From assembly GCF_000524195.1 (NCBI RefSeq), contig NW_020170479.1, positions 124,463-188,462 of the forward strand: a DNA stretch of 64,000 nucleotides, read 5' to 3'. A program made the translations under genes and the position numbers. Origin of the DNA: Echinococcus granulosus. Its lineage: Eukaryota > Platyhelminthes > Cestoda > Cyclophyllidea > Taeniidae. The notes beneath the pieces were generated by a model. The model was not told the DNA's origin, searched no databases, and saw only the letters and a list, made by a program, of their open reading frames with translations. Positions 13,701-27,419 of this stretch are shown here, piece by piece; position 1 is the stretch's first letter, and every line of letters starts with the position of its first letter.

Positions 13701-15870
13701 GACCCGCGTTTTACTTTGCACATGTATATGTTCCAGGGCTACAAAGCCGACAAAACATATCTGTTCTGTGTGGCATTTCAGTAGAGGGCACAGAATTTTG
13801 ATACAGATTGGGTTCTGACCATCTTATGTGTATCTCCCTGTACTTGTCAAATTAGTCATCCATGTTCTTGTCTTAATAAACTGTTCATTCCCACAAATGC
13901 ATTTAAGGTTATAAAATAGTTGACTGTTTGCTTGAAGGAGGCAGGTTAATATCGCAAGGCCGTAACATGTTTGTTACCACCGTCGCATATATGCGAATTT
14001 CCACTTTTCTTACCCGGACCGACACATCACAAATGTGTAACATATTTTACTTGAAATGAATTACGCCAGAAAATTTACAAAAATAATTGATGTTGGCACT
14101 GCCTTGAGCTTAAAATACACTTGAATTCTATTTATCGACAACTTTAACCAACCAAAATTTCATTAAACAGGCAAACCCTTAACTTCCCTCTCCACTCCAC
14201 CCACTTATGGGTTGTCTTGAAATCTCTAACACCTCCCACATTCTCGTAAGCCCCTGTATTATCTATTACCATGCCCTTACTTTCGTTACATTTCGGTAAG
14301 GCTAAGGTCGTGTGACGATACAAAATGAGATCATTTTTTCACAATGAGTTTTATTCATACTTAGATTCCTTTTTTATGTAATTCCCAACCTAATCTCACA
14401 TAAATCCAATGCCTGATATCTTATATCTCTATTTTATTTACAATCCATTACGACGTTGCAAATGTTTATTTATGTGTTTTTAACTGACTTTCAGACAGCG
14501 CTGCGGTGACCAAATGGATAAGACTCACACGTACATAAGGGAAATGCGGATTTGTACTTTTGTGACCGTCTTGCCTTTAAAAGGGCTGCGCATGATGTGT
14601 GGAACGTGGCTATAAATAACGCAGACTGCATTTGCACATCGATCTGTGACCCATTTGGGCTGGGCTCGGCTTGTTGCTGTGTATGTGTATGCGTGCATGG
14701 TGCACACGACGTTTTGCATATTCCCCCCCCCCCTCCCGCTCCACCTCCTTTCCTGCATCCCTCTCTAGCTTTCCCTCCATTTTGCTCCATAATTAGCATA
14801 TCCAACACACACACACACACAAATGCACATGAATCCTTTTGTAGGCCTCACAGCAACGATCCGAACTTTTCACTTAATGTTCGCGCACAGCTATCCTGCA
14901 TAATGAAATTAATAAACATCTAGAGAAAGATTGCTCTTTTACAATCACTTTTACTCACTTTATATTTTATTGACTCGGTATTTGGACTATTCCAAATTCT
15001 GCATAATTTGATCAGCTTTACTCATTTATGTATTACCCAATGCTCATCCTTTACTTGAACCGAGGGCACAGAGAGTCAATTATGCCTTAGAATTTTAGGC
15101 TTGATTTATGCCAAAATTTATCATATAATGCTTTTTGTCTGTTGCAGTGTTAAGCTGATATTTTAATGAGCTCTCGCTTGCAAACTATGACTTTAAATTT
15201 GTGAATGATTTATCTTTCTCCACTAACTGTTCCAAATCTCTTATTTTCCCTCCGGGTGAGTTCTGTTTATTTGTACTTTGTGTCTTACTTATAGCAAGAA
15301 TATTAAAAAACAACTCACTGGACGTTTGTAAAATGAATGAATGATTTCATTCACCTTAATCTCCTGGTTACTTTTGCTGAATCATACAGGATTTATCTTT
15401 TTTAATGACGTCTTTGGGAACTTTCTTTATTGTACCGAGAGACATTTAGGTATTAGCATAGAATCTGAAGTAGCCCAAAATTACCAAGCTTACAGTTGCT
15501 GTGTTTAGCCAATTGTGTACGTGATAGCGGCCCATATACTACTTTTAGCAATAAACTTCTTTTCAAAAAAACCAAAATCATACTTTTACCAAGCTCTGGC
15601 CTAGCCATTTCCATCATAATCATCTGCTTTTATACTTTATTTAAAGTGTCCTTTTGAAAAGGAAATCTGTAACTACCTTGAGTTTGACTAATCTTGAATG
15701 TTTTATCACTAATAAATACATTGAATGGCCTAACGAATTCCCTCATTCATGATTGTATGTAGTCCAAACTTTTCTCGAATAAGTTTTTATTAAGAAATAA
15801 TAAATCGAAAAGCTTTTGAGCCTACCTTATTGTAGTACGCTGACTGTTTAACTTCCCGTTTTGGTTGCCG
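13700..15870. other. AT-rich stretch with simple repeats, no gene
   Basis: Contains a poly-C run near 14725-14735 and a (CA)n microsatellite near 14807-14821. The overlapping 109-codon and 123-codon frames at 14491-14923 lie on opposite strands of the same low-complexity C/A-rich patch and are not credible genes. Confidence 0.5.
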
Positions 15871-15879
15871 GCCACTTAG

Positions 15880-16390
15880 GTGCTCCGCCACTGCAACTCC
15901 GCAGAATGAGAAAATACCCAGGCTATGCCAGTACCACCAAGCCCTACTGTGCGTCGATAATATACATTGTTTTATTATTACCTCTTCTTTTGTCTCTGAG
16001 GAAGTCTAGTGGTGCCATATTGGTGGCAGCGGAAAGCAAAATCCGATCCCAAAGAACAAGTTGTCTGATTTTAAATGCTAGGTGAATGTTTTCTCACAGC
16101 GACAATCACGTTGTGATGGCTAACATAGGGGATTGACCGAGGGAAGGCCTGAGGACGGCGCTGAAAAAAAGATTTGATATCTCATGCATTAATTGTGTCT
16201 AATTCTCGGTTTTGGTAAAGGAACAATTAGAATCTCCTCAGTTGTACCTTCATCGAGTTGTCTGGCTTCCTTTCTATGCCAGTACTCCTAAGCCCCTCTT
16301 TCCGTCAAAAATACATAATCTGCTCAAGTATTATGCCTTCTTCCTTTTTAATTAAGGTCTCAAGCTGCTACATTAGCGCAAAATGGAATT
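15880..16390 (+). repeat. Dispersed repeat R1, two adjoining diverged copies
   Basis: 15880-16060 carries CTATGCCAGTACCACCAAGCC and a TCTTCTTTTGTCTCTGAGGA block; 16100-16390 carries ATTGACCGAGGGAAGG, GACGGCGCTGAAAAAAAG and a second ...CTATGCCAGTACTCCTAAGCC. Both orders match the R1 copies at 24.4 and 33.5 kb, so this looks like two R1 pieces in tandem. Confidence 0.5.
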
Positions 16391-16399
16391 TGTTGGCCT

Positions 16400-19300
16400 T
16401 TTTTATTGGTGTTTAAAGTGTTACAGCTACAAAACTACTTTAGCTCACATGCAGCATTTTGTAGGGAAAGTTTATTTTATCCAAATTTTGCTTCTAATTT
16501 TACGCTTTCTCAAACCGACTATTCTGCTCTTTCCTCAAAGACATTTTTTGCTTTAAGGTTTCTCACTCAAGCGTTATTTTAAACACACAGCACTCTTGGA
16601 CATTTCATAATAATTTTCCCCACTTTTGTATGACTATGTAAAAATCCGACCTCAGCGTTTACACATATATTGCTACTTTTTAATGAACTCGCTCTGTTCT
16701 AGCTTTTGACCAGGAACGGCCCAGTCGTCACAAAAAGGTCAGAGAGTCTTCTAAGGCGAGTAAAATGTCAGGTTCCAGTTAAAACAATTACTACATAAAA
16801 CCACTTTGTAGGCCAGCCTTATTAGGATGTTTGAAGCAGAATTGGGAGTAGCAGCCGTGTCAGTAATTATGGAGGCCCTGCATGTAGCATAGTTTTTCAC
16901 CTCCCAAGCTGTTGGTTAAGAGCGCAGTTTTTAATCACTTTTGTTAAAGCGAAATAGAGGTGACACGTCGCAGCTGTCAAAGAAAGAAAACCGAGGATTT
17001 TTTCGGTGGATTATCCCAGATTTACGAAATAAATTGGAAACTAGCTAATCTGTATAATATGATTAAAGTAGCGTAGTTCAAATAAAGACCGAAATTCCAA
17101 AAGAAATTTTTAAGCCCACTGGATAATGGTGTGTTGCGCTTAATTTATCGAGGGCAATCAAGGCAAACACGGACTTTAGGGCTAGAAGGGATGCTGGCGT
17201 GACGGTAGTAAGTACACTAGTTAATAGTAGTTGAGCCCTACAGGGGCCACTTCGGATATCATTAATCAAAACGAAATTTTGGGTATCAGTAGAAGTGTGT
17301 TCTTGTGCATAGGATGGCATTCAGTGGTAAAATAGGTTTCTCGTCGATGAAAACACTGCGTTCCTTAGATATCTACCCATTTGGAAAACTTAGAATGCAC
17401 TAACTCCTCTAATTGCACACCCGACTTCACTACGATAAATCCATGGTTGGAATTCCCATGTTTTTCAGGAACATCCGTAAGTCAGTCAGTAGTTATACTC
17501 TCTCTGCTGAGCCCCACCTCGCAGCCTCCCCATTTGCAAGCTCACAGTCCCAAGCATTCAGGTCGAGGAACTTCCGATTCTTTAATCTTCGCGATCGTAT
17601 GCGCTTCCTCCCTAAAACTACACAAGAGGCGAGTCGTTCCGTAGCATTGGCAGACGACGTCATTCTCAAGCATTTATAACTGGGAGAAGTTATTGAATAC
17701 TGGATGACGAAAAGAAGCAGTCTGTACGAATTCACAGATTTTACCTTATATTGGCAAATGGCTTTTAACTTAAAAATTTAAATTTACTTATGTAATATTT
17801 TGATGGGGATGTAAATGTGGTAGCTGGATAGGGTGACGAAATATGTACTTTTGTCTTTTCAAACCCAAGAGTCTCAACTAGATTTCATTTTCCTTATACT
17901 CAAGCTGGAAGTCTATGTTGATTCTCCTCCGTTTCTTCACACTGTAGCTACACTATTAGTGATAGCTGAAATCCGACTTTCTGTTTTTTTCTTTTTTGTG
18001 TCTTCTATAAAACCGTATGAATGGGGAATTCCTGGGGCTTTTACTTAGAGGAGAAATCCCAACTCATTCGTAAGACTGATGCAATGGGGGTGGTAACGGG
18101 AAAATTTGACTAGGATTTGGCCATTATCTGTGCATCTACACGCAGTTTGATGGCTTTAGAAATGTCCTCCATGGGGCTTTTCCTAACGTGGAAAATGTGC
18201 GAACCTTTCACGAGCGTGGATTATTGGTCAGTAAGAACAGAATAAAATTAGTTTGTTAGACACTACCTGACCTTAACCGACATTTTCTGGATTTTCTCTC
18301 AGTAGGAACTAAATTTATTTCCTACCATTTGTGGAAAAGTTCTCAATCAACAGATGTATACTACGTAAATATTCTCCAATGCTTCCACTGACTTTATTCG
18401 CCCGTTATAACTGATTCTCCACCGATAGACAAAATAAGCTACCGCGAATTCTCTACATGCCTACATTTGATTTATCCTTCCACTGTCCTACTTCTTAACG
18501 TGTAAACGCTGTGAAAATTTTTCATTTTTAGTGGCAAAGTCGGGGTTTAATAGTTGATCTTTACAGTACCCCATAAGCACAACCTTTTATGCACAAAATA
18601 AACAGGAATAAGAGTTAGCTATTTCGCTTTCATGATCAAAAACACATTTGTTTTCCTATTTATCTCTATTCAACCTGGGATTCCGGCATTTTCATGCGCC
18701 AGGTCAGTACTACTTGCAATAGTTTTCTATATTCTCGCCTGTCGGTGGCCACTCCGGAGGGGCCTTAAAGTACCTTCTCTTTTTATCTCTATGTGATTTA
18801 CAAAGAAAACCCACTACTAGCCTAAAACTACAATGTAGAATTTGAGTAAGGTAATTTGAAATTCTTAGAACTTTGTATTACCTAAGTGTGTTAGTCAAAT
18901 GAAAATTAGAAAAATCCGCTCTCATAATTTGTTGTTCTGTTAAGTTGTCTTCCTATTATATTTCAAAGTGAAAGGCATATTTTGTGATTTTTTTGCTCTA
19001 ATAAAAGCTTAAGTATTTTGGTTTCTAAAGCTACAAAATACTAAATGCCTTGGTAGCACTTTAATGCACAAATTTATCACCTAGCATTTTCTTTTACTTT
19101 CATATGGATTTGCAAGTACATGTCGTGACAAAATCTGTTTCTGGTCGCAACAGAACAATGGCAACACTCAACTTCTACCATCCTTTTGGTAATGTTAATA
19201 AACGCACTTATTTTGTTTATATTGCTCCTCCCTTTACCATAGCCGCTCTACCAATTTAGAAAAACTTATTTAAAATGTTAAAAGAAATGCCTAATTTTGT

Positions 19301-22300
19301 TTTTCTTTCCCTTTGATGTTTGCCATCAGATACTCTCTTGCTCTAGTAGATATCCAATTAACTAAAGCCCTTCGGATCTTAGGCAGACTGGTTTGCAGAC
19401 ATACCTTGCAATACAATTCTGAAAAGTGAATAAATCGGGTAAAATTAATGTTTTAAGAAGCTAAAAATTAGGTGCGACTGTGATTTGAGATGACATTACC
19501 TTTGAAGTCGTTGCCAACATCATGAAGCCTAGCACAACAAAAATTCCCTGGTAACCCTCGCATTGAGGCAATGTCGTTTTCTCAGTAGTCTGGACTCAAT
19601 TTCGTAGTCGCTCATTTGCCAGCAGAAAGAAATGAGTTAATTCTTCTCCAAAAGGTTCATAACAAGGACTAAACTTTAGCCTGTCTCGACACTTACTTTT
19701 CAGTTATTGTTTTTTAGATCGTGCACAGTCTTCTCTTAATCCAAAGTCTGAGGATCCCTTTGACGTAAGTGAACGAAGGTTGTTCGTTAGGTAGGACAAA
19801 GATTGTCAACGTCGATTCTTATTCTGGTGTAATCCAAATCTCCTAAATTAGAAAATTTTTAAATCTTCTTAAATAAAAAGTAAGTATATGATTTGATGAG
19901 AATCTCTGCTAAGACATTGATAGTAGTACAGTTTGCATCACTTTCATCAGGTACGCAAAAGCCACTTTGTAGATGAAAGCAGTTCAAGATATTTAATATT
20001 CACTCAGCTGAAAATATTTTTGCTTTGTAATTTTGTTGCCTACACTGTTAAAGAATACCATTTATTCTGATACTAGCATGAAACGTTTAGTTTCATACGT
20101 TTATTTGTACTCTCAGGTCAGAAGGAAATGACCTTCGCCCCATTTAAGGTCATTATAAAGTCATGACGTTAGTCTTTTTGTTAGAATAGAATAATACAAC
20201 TTAGCTAATGGCGTAATCTCATCTTTGTGCCCATTCTTCCCATCATGGAAATAATGGTCCTCTACTGAATAGTTTTTAGTAATATTATTTCAGCAAAGTC
20301 CGCGACCATTTAAGAAATATTTTAATGGGAGTTGGTTGATTATTATACTTTTTAATTGAAACATATGGATTTTAAACATCACTCCTTGATCACCCACTGC
20401 ATATTAGTGAAGAGATTCTTGTAGGACCCAAGTGAGACCTTCTCGGAGCAACTTGGCAACTAACATTTATGTGAAAAATCTAATCGCCTACATTTAACCA
20501 ATGGTTTTATGGGTGGCGATGAGGCAGTGTAGAGCACCTCCTACCATTAGCGATTAGGATAATTTCTAAAGCTAAATAAAATCAACGGTTATGGTGATAT
20601 TTGCGGTAGCAAACATGATTATACCCAAAAGAAATGTCATTGATGGATATTTTTTAGATAACTTTTAAATTTTCAACATGATCTGTAAGAGCTGCAAAAG
20701 CATGCATTTTGGTTCCTTCCTTTAAACATCCTATAACCCCTTTTTAAGTTGTTTGAAAAGTGCAATAGAAGCAGACGGGTAGGCGGGCAGACATACTCAG
20801 CACCTTTTTATCGATCGTGTCTGATATTGCAGATGGGAGTAAACAGAGCATTACGTAAGAATGGCTATTTTTAGTGGGACAAACAATCACCTTAAGTAAT
20901 CTGCCCGAATTTGCTTGGGTCCGATAATATATCGAAACAGTCCAATGAATACCATACTTTTTAATGGGCTAATTGATTCAAGTGACGCCCTATGCAAAAA
21001 ATTGCGTAAATGTAAAAAAGCACAAAAAATACTTTTGATGAAACAATTGACACTGCCTTCTATATTTCCCTCCCGGCAAGACATGAGCTTTTAAGGCCTC
21101 ACTTTTTGCAATGATTTAGGATTAAAATTACAACTAATTTTGGCTATGTCCTTTTCTGTCTCATTTTGATCCCCAAATAGTCTGCCTTATTTTGTATGGG
21201 ATCATGCAATTATTTACTACCAACAAGAATTGGCGATAATTGTGGCTTAGATCTATAAAAATGACACTAAAGAAGTACGAAGGATGAGGATGCGAATTTA
21301 TTATCAAGTTAGGCTTTAAAATGCACCGCTTTGCAATTCGGGACTCCAATTAGGTTGCAAGGCGCCTATCCAAGCTGAATTTAATATCTTTTTGGAAGCC
21401 CTAAGTGTTAAAAGACAATACATACATGGAGGGATAAAGCTTATAAGCATGTCCAACAAACAATGCTACTAAACGGAGTCACGGTAACCAGACTTCAACT
21501 ATACCTACTGTCTTTTGACCATTACTTCATCTCCTTATGAATGTAGCATGACCACATATTTAAGTGCTATTTTTAATTACAGGGACTCTTTAAGTATTTG
21601 ATATGTAAAAGAGTTCTTCTGTTCGCCAATAATGAGCAGCTCTTCTGATTTGTAGATGCACAATAAACATGGTTTGAGCCCGTATGCTTCACCAAACAGG
21701 TTTACCTCGGTTCTGAAGCTGCAACAAGTCAACACCTCAACACTTCGTCCGCATTCGAATGGTCCCCACCACCTGGTACCTGCCATGAAGTAACACAGTA
21801 GATGCGTCAACTTCACGAATTCTTCCTAATGTTCACTTCTACACTTCACTTCTCAATGAGTAGAGATCTCAGTGCTGCCAATGATTTACGTAATTGCCGA
21901 CTAGCCTACAGATACTTTCCTGCTCAGTCAGGCTAAATGTGAGTGCTGACACAATTTATGCATATTGACGCTAAAATGAAAGAAAAAGTGGTGCGACGCA
22001 AGTCTTAGCCTCGAAAAGCTTACTCCCTCATCCGGAATGACAGATGAAGAGGGCAATATTTTCTTGCCCTCATAATCATGCTCAATCCCACTCTAATATA
22101 TGTTGTTCGCATGATCTTGTTTCTCAAAACTTTAAAGGGTCATTTTTACCCTTTTGTGTCCTCATTTACCAATGAGCTCGACCACAAGTGAAAATAGATA
22201 GACTAATTAGAAAATTGAAAGGGTGAGATAAGTGGACCTGATTAAGGCAAGACAAGTCGTTTGTGCGGTGTTGGGGTAAGTTTACCTCATTTAGAAGCAT

Positions 22301-24055
22301 CTACTGATTAGTGGAACTGCCTTAGATTTTTTGGTGGGATTAACAGATGCAAAGCACTCTAAATTTTTGACCTACAAAGCCTAATAAATGACACAATAAA
22401 GGGATCATTACGTCACATTGCATGAAACTAGTGCCATTCATTGTCTATTTGGAGTTTTAAATGGGGAGACGAGGTTTGTAATTATATCTTATTCTTTGGC
22501 AGAACATTTTGAAACCACTTAGTGCGACTCATAACTCAAATGCTGCATAAAATTTTAATTAGATATTTCGATTTAGAGCAATAAATTGCAGTGTCTGAGT
22601 TGCCCTTTCAACTGCTTTTAAGCTCACTGCTCCATAAATACTTTATAGCTAGGAAGCATTAGCAATGGGACATAAGACATTACCAAAATTATGCAAATGG
22701 CTGAGGTAGAGGTCCATCTCGCTGCCTGTGGAATATTTATTAGGTCTTATTAAACTGCTCTGACTCTTCATTTACTGCGAATAGTACCACCCTTTTTCGT
22801 TATGTCTTTCAAATTGTCAATAGATTCTGCGTCCCTCTGTAAACTAGTTATGAAACCAACCTATCTTTTAGTCGTCTCTTATTAGAGGTTCAAGGTAGGT
22901 TTGGAGTGCTACATTCGCGACACCAACATGGTAGCCGGAGTCAGGCAAAGAATGGTATAGGTTTTCAAATCTAAGCATCATAAAGGGAATTTATTGGCAG
23001 TGGGCGAATGACTGCTCAAAAAGGTCAAAGCGACCAGGTCATCGTTCAACCCTTAACATCGTGTTTCAGGGTGATTCCTCCTACGTGCAGCTTGCCATGC
23101 GGAGAACAGAATAATGAGTGTGTACCTTCGTCAGTAGCACCATCGCTAAGATGCGAAATAATCATTTCATCTGTACCTACCTCGAGATTATCAGCACTTC
23201 ACATGACGACTCGTTACGACTTAAGCAAAAGAGGGACCACGAGAAGTACTGTGAACGACGATGTACTATGGGTTGCTGGTACCTTTGGCCCAGAAGAGCT
23301 CTTTGGTTTCCACAATTTGTATTTTTGCCCAATAGTTTGATCTTTGAACCATGCCAATAACCTCCCAGCCCTTTTGTACACTATTAGTAAATCACTCTTC
23401 TATATTAGCATGCTATTTTAAAACTGCAGGGAGCACTTGGAACTATATTACATCGGAGAGAAATTCATTTGCTTATTTTACATCCAAATTATTCTTTATT
23501 TATAACCAAAATGTTCCATTTCTACATAACTCAGCTCTTCAAATAATAGCTTGTTGCCTTTGGACCCGATTGGTACTGTTGATTAGCCACTTCTTTGTGC
23601 TCACCATTTAAGGGTTACTCTAAGATTTACGACTGAAATCAGTCCGACCAAAAACCTACGGATAAAGAACGTGTAGATGAGATTTGCATGGCTACAGATA
23701 GTGTGACGCGTTTGGAACAGAAGGAGAGCACCTTCAAATTTAATTTCTTTTACATTTTGGGAAAAATAGCACGTAGTGAGCGTTTTATAAAGTCCGTATT
23801 CCATTGTATGACAAATTGTTATTTTAAATTGCAGGTTTGAAGGATACAGTGGAAAGTGCACTTCCAACCTCTTCTCTAAGACGCAACGTTAAGGTTTTTT
23901 AGTGAAGTGCAGATAGACTCCGGCAACTGCCCTAGACTCATGACCTCGAGGAAAGCTGTATACAAGTGAAACGACATTAGCTGCAAACCATCTGGAAATG
24001 TTTGCTACTGAGTTATCTACCCTATATGTATGAAGATATAAATTATGTGAACACG
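16400..24055. other. AT-rich stretch, no supported gene
   Basis: Mostly stop-dense. Two GC-richer patches stand out: 17380-17680, with overlapping frames of 80-88 codons on both strands, and 22990-23340, with a 110-codon frame. Neither shows a domain motif, a paired splice site or a second copy, so I do not call them genes. Confidence 0.45.
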
Positions 24056-24059
24056 CATT

Positions 24060-24600
24060 ACCTCCTTTACCTCTCTACTAGCCGGATAGAACCCAAGTGG
24101 AATTGGTTGGGCAGCACTGAGGTAAAAACAAAGTGGCAGTAAGGAACAGACACTTTTAGGCCAGTGTTTTTGCGGATAACTATGGAAGGGCGTGATAGCC
24201 GGAACATGATCCCGTCCTCCAATGCATTTCCCACATAGAATGAAATACCAGATCCAGTAGGATTGCCAAGAGGGATCAGCAACGCTGCAGTCAAATATCT
24301 TTGAAGTTACCCGCCAATTTTGATGACTAAAGTGTTTGGCTAGTAGGTGTTTTTTTTACAGCACTAGTTATCTTGCATTGGCTGGTGTGGAGGATGACCG
24401 AAGAAGGGCTGGAGATGACGCTTAAAAGAGGAGAGGAGCCATGTGGTGAGTTGGCTGTGTGTTTAACTCCTGGTTTATAGTAGGTATTTAGGCTATGCCG
24501 GTAAATCCAACCTTTTCTCGAAGTCGACAAAACATATTCTGTCAGGCTATTGTGTCTTCTTTTGTCTTTAGGGAAGTGTTGGGGCGCAAACATAGTATAT
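24060..24600 (+). repeat. Dispersed repeat R1 copy at 24 kb
   Basis: 24065-24290 matches 5790-6000 (TCTCTACTAGCCGGATAGAA). 24380-24600 carries GACGCTTAAAAGAGGAGAGG, GTTTAACTCCTGG, CTATGCCGGTAAATCC and TCTTCTTTTGTCTTTAGGGA in the same order as the R1 consensus. No reading frame is conserved with the other copies. Confidence 0.6.
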
Positions 24601-25051
24601 TTTTAAAAAGCAGATGTACTTATTTGCAACCAACTTTTTAAGCTAAAGTTTTCGATCTTGCGATTTGATTCATCAGCCAATGATTTGCCTTTGTTTTACC
24701 ATGTCTAGATGGTATTTGTGCAGTTTTTAATAATTTTTGTGGAATCACTCCTAATTTAAATCTGAAAGGGCATTTAACGCTTCGCTAACTTCAAGTTTAA
24801 AAATATCTTTAAAAATTTTTTAGTATTTTTTTTAAATCGAATTTTGAATAACTTTTCACTTTGCCCTTATCGTATGCATCGGAAGAGTGATTTAAACAAT
24901 GGCTAGAAGTAATGCACTTACATGGTGGCAAATTATCCTTTAGATTAATGAACTTTTAACGTCCTTTTCAAGATCTCTTTTTATGCGGATTCTCCACTGA
25001 CTGGTCACTTGAGGAGACCAATAGGCAGGCAGCAGAGTAAGTAGTACGCCA

Positions 25052-25907
25052 GTGCTTTGCAATAAACCTCTCATTTTTTCCCATCCCATGGCTAACCATC
25101 AGAATATCACTTTTATTAATTCACACTTGACCCGATTTATTAATCAGATCCTCCTCATCTACATTGGATACCCTATAATGCTCGTTGGGATCACAACTAG
25201 TCTCCTCATCCTCTTGCTCTTCCTTTGGGACTCCCAAACCTTTGTCAGTACGCGTTTTATCCTCTCTTGCACCGCAGCTGCTGATATTGGCTACCTCTCC
25301 TTTTTGCTCATTTTCTGCCTTTTTCAAGTCATTGAAAGCATCGAATGTCCTATTGTATTAGCCCTCCTTTACTGCGCTTTCAACATCTTCGAAATCTTTT
25401 GCAATTGGCTTCTCACCGTCATGTCTCTTGAACGCGTCCCCTTTTTTCTAAACCCATCAAATTTAAAATTCTCTGGAACCTCAATCACGTACGTATTATT
25501 GTAATCTGTACAGGTGGTTCATATTTTTATGGACCTTCTGGCCCTCACATGCATCCCCGTCATATTGATGCTCGTCTTCTCCTTACTAACCACCAGGACC
25601 ATCACCAATGCAATGCAGAAGAAGCTCACGGAGATGAAAATGGAAACTTCAATGAAGAAATGCCAGAAAACTCGATGAAAATTGTGTCACTCTTGTTAAA
25701 TGCTTTAATTGTTTTCGTGGTCACATCGCTACCAGAAATCCCTAGTAGTATTCTTAAGACTTATGTGATGTTAAATGAGGTAGAGGAAGTTAATTAAAAG
25801 CCATATCTAGTGTGATGAGCGGGTTTACGAATCTGCTCTCTGTTATCAACTCTACCTCCAACTTCTTTACCTACATTGTCCAGAGCAGCCGCATCGGGGT
25901 ATGCTGA
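25052..25907 (+). pseudogene. Rhodopsin-family 7TM receptor (GPCR), broken
   Basis: Would encode a class A G-protein-coupled receptor of the plasma membrane. A likely start is the ATG at 25088, followed by an N-glycosylation site (NIT); 25052 is an earlier in-frame alternative. Frame 2 then carries TM1 (IYIGYPIMLVGITTSLLILL), TM2 with the conserved Asp (TAAADIGYLSFLLIF), and TM3 ending in SLER, the place of the DRY motif. The frame shifts near 25460 into a short TM4 start (HVRIIVIC); TM5 (CIPVILMLVFSLL) follows from 25517 in frame 2, TM6 with its Leu-Pro (VVTSLPEIPSSIL) in frame 1, and TM7 with NSTSNFFTY, the NPxxY equivalent, in frame 3, ending at 25907. TM4 and the second extracellular loop are largely missing. 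Three frame changes and the deletion, without splice sites between them, indicate a pseudogene. The ligand class is unknown; NSxxNFxxY is common in flatworm peptide-type receptors. Confidence 0.75.
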
Positions 25908-26520
25908 TAGACTGCCTTTATTCTCGAAGAATTAAAAAAGCGAAAACATCTAAGATCTCTAGTCTCACATAAAAAGACTTTTTTGGCCTAATTTGAGGAA
26001 ATGTTTGATTATCCTGTGCATTTATTTTTGTCCAATAAACGGAACTCTGTTGAATCATAATAATTTTAATATTGAAAGGGAAGAAATGGCTTTCTCAGGG
26101 ATTTCTAATGAGGAAGTATTGAAGTAGGCCAAGACTTTATTTTTAAGACCTAGGAAGGGACATTGCGAAGATGGCACCAAAAGCAGTAGTAAGTGACCTT
26201 TGTGCCCTATTGCAATTTAAAAGACGGTGAACATATCTGTTTAGACAGATCTAGACTTTGATTGTCAAGTCGTTGGGCAGCAAAAACAACGGGCTGGCGT
26301 ACAGAAAACGGCGTCCAAAAACAAATGATAATTCTTGTCAATGGAGGTAAAAAGTACCATGAAAATCTATTACTCCAGAAAGCTTAAAATGCACTTATTT
26401 TACCAATTGCACGCCTAGTTTTACCATCATGTTTCCGAGAATGGAATCCACAAGTTTCAAGAAATCACGTAAGTCCATCACGGCCGCACCGTTAATTAAT
26501 CATAGCTGCGAAATATCAGC

Positions 26521-27250
26521 TCATAGAACACCCCATTCTTCATTGCTCATAAAAGCATAACCTCTCGTCGTGAAATTGCACATGAGAGGGGTCCTTCCAT
26601 AGCAGTAGCAAACACCCTCCTCAAGCAATTGCAACCTTGGATGGCGAAGCGAGGTAATTTGTCCGATTTCACAAATTTGACTCTTGCAAATATGGCAGCA
26701 GGATAGTGCATCGGGATTTNNNNNNNNNNNNNNNNNNNNNNNNNNNNNNNNNNNNNNNNNNNNNNNNNNNNNNNNNNNNNNNNNNNNNNNNNNNNNNNNN
26801 NNNNNNNNNNNNNNNNNNNGTGTCTTCACTAAATCTTATTCCCTCTGACACAATTTGGCATTCCGTGTCGACTCTCCACGGTTTCGTAATATTTTGCAGT
26901 CACACTACTATTGGAAGCCAGGATGCAAGTTGTGTTTGGTCTCCTATCTTTTCAGCAATTTATCGCAAGACTTCTTGAAGGACAAATATCTGCGGTAGTT
27001 ACTCGGTTATGATGTTCCAGCTCTAAAGCATGATTGGCCAGGACTTTTGGCTAGATTGCCACCATCATTTGGGAGTCTTCACGTGGATCGCTAAAATTGA
27101 GGAGGTTCTTTCACCGTTTCTTCTAACGTGCAGAATGAGTAAATCCTCCGAGGGCTTGTAGTGAGGTAGTCAATATGGCACAGTAGAAACCGAGTAGGAC
27201 GAGTCGGCCAGGCGCTGCCCGACATTTGTGGTGTATTTCTTACATCTTCT
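26521..27250 (-). pseudogene. Unknown decayed gene spanning an assembly gap
   Basis: On the minus strand, 27250 to 27000 reads APGRLVLLGFYCAILTTSLQ, then stops, then SDPREDSQMMVAI, a stop, and KVLANHALELEHHNRVTT. After a possible acceptor (ACCGCAG) the next block reads IAEKIGDQTQLASWLPIVV, a stop, and KPWRVDTECQIVSEGIRFSE, running into the N gap. Beyond the gap a Cys-rich frame continues (ICKSQICEIGQI, LEEGVCYCYGRTPLMCNF) to a stop at 26521. The first block is hydrophobic and could be a membrane segment. At least four in-frame stops argue for decay. I do not recognise the family; blocks on the two sides of the gap may not belong together. Confidence 0.3.
26720..26819. other. Assembly gap (100 N)
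   Basis: Exactly 100 N, the conventional scaffold gap of unknown size. It interrupts a coding-like minus-strand region. Confidence 0.98.
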
Positions 27251-27419
27251 AGCAGTAGGCAGTGTCAAAGTCAGTAAATCAACTTAATGCAATTTACAAA
27301 GGGACAATAACTATCTATACAACGAAGTGAAAGAGACGCATTGCTGACGTTGAAATCCAATGTCCTCCCACCTCATGCAAATTTAATGACTACCATCCTC
27401 ATATCGTGGCTGCTTCTTC

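Noticed and set aside
14491..14923. Overlapping 109- and 123-codon open frames on opposite strands
   Set aside because: Both come from a low-complexity C/A-rich patch with poly-C and CA repeats; no motif, and antisense pairs of this kind arise from skewed composition.
26720..26819. Open frames running through the N block
   Set aside because: They consist of unknown residues and have no meaning across the gap.
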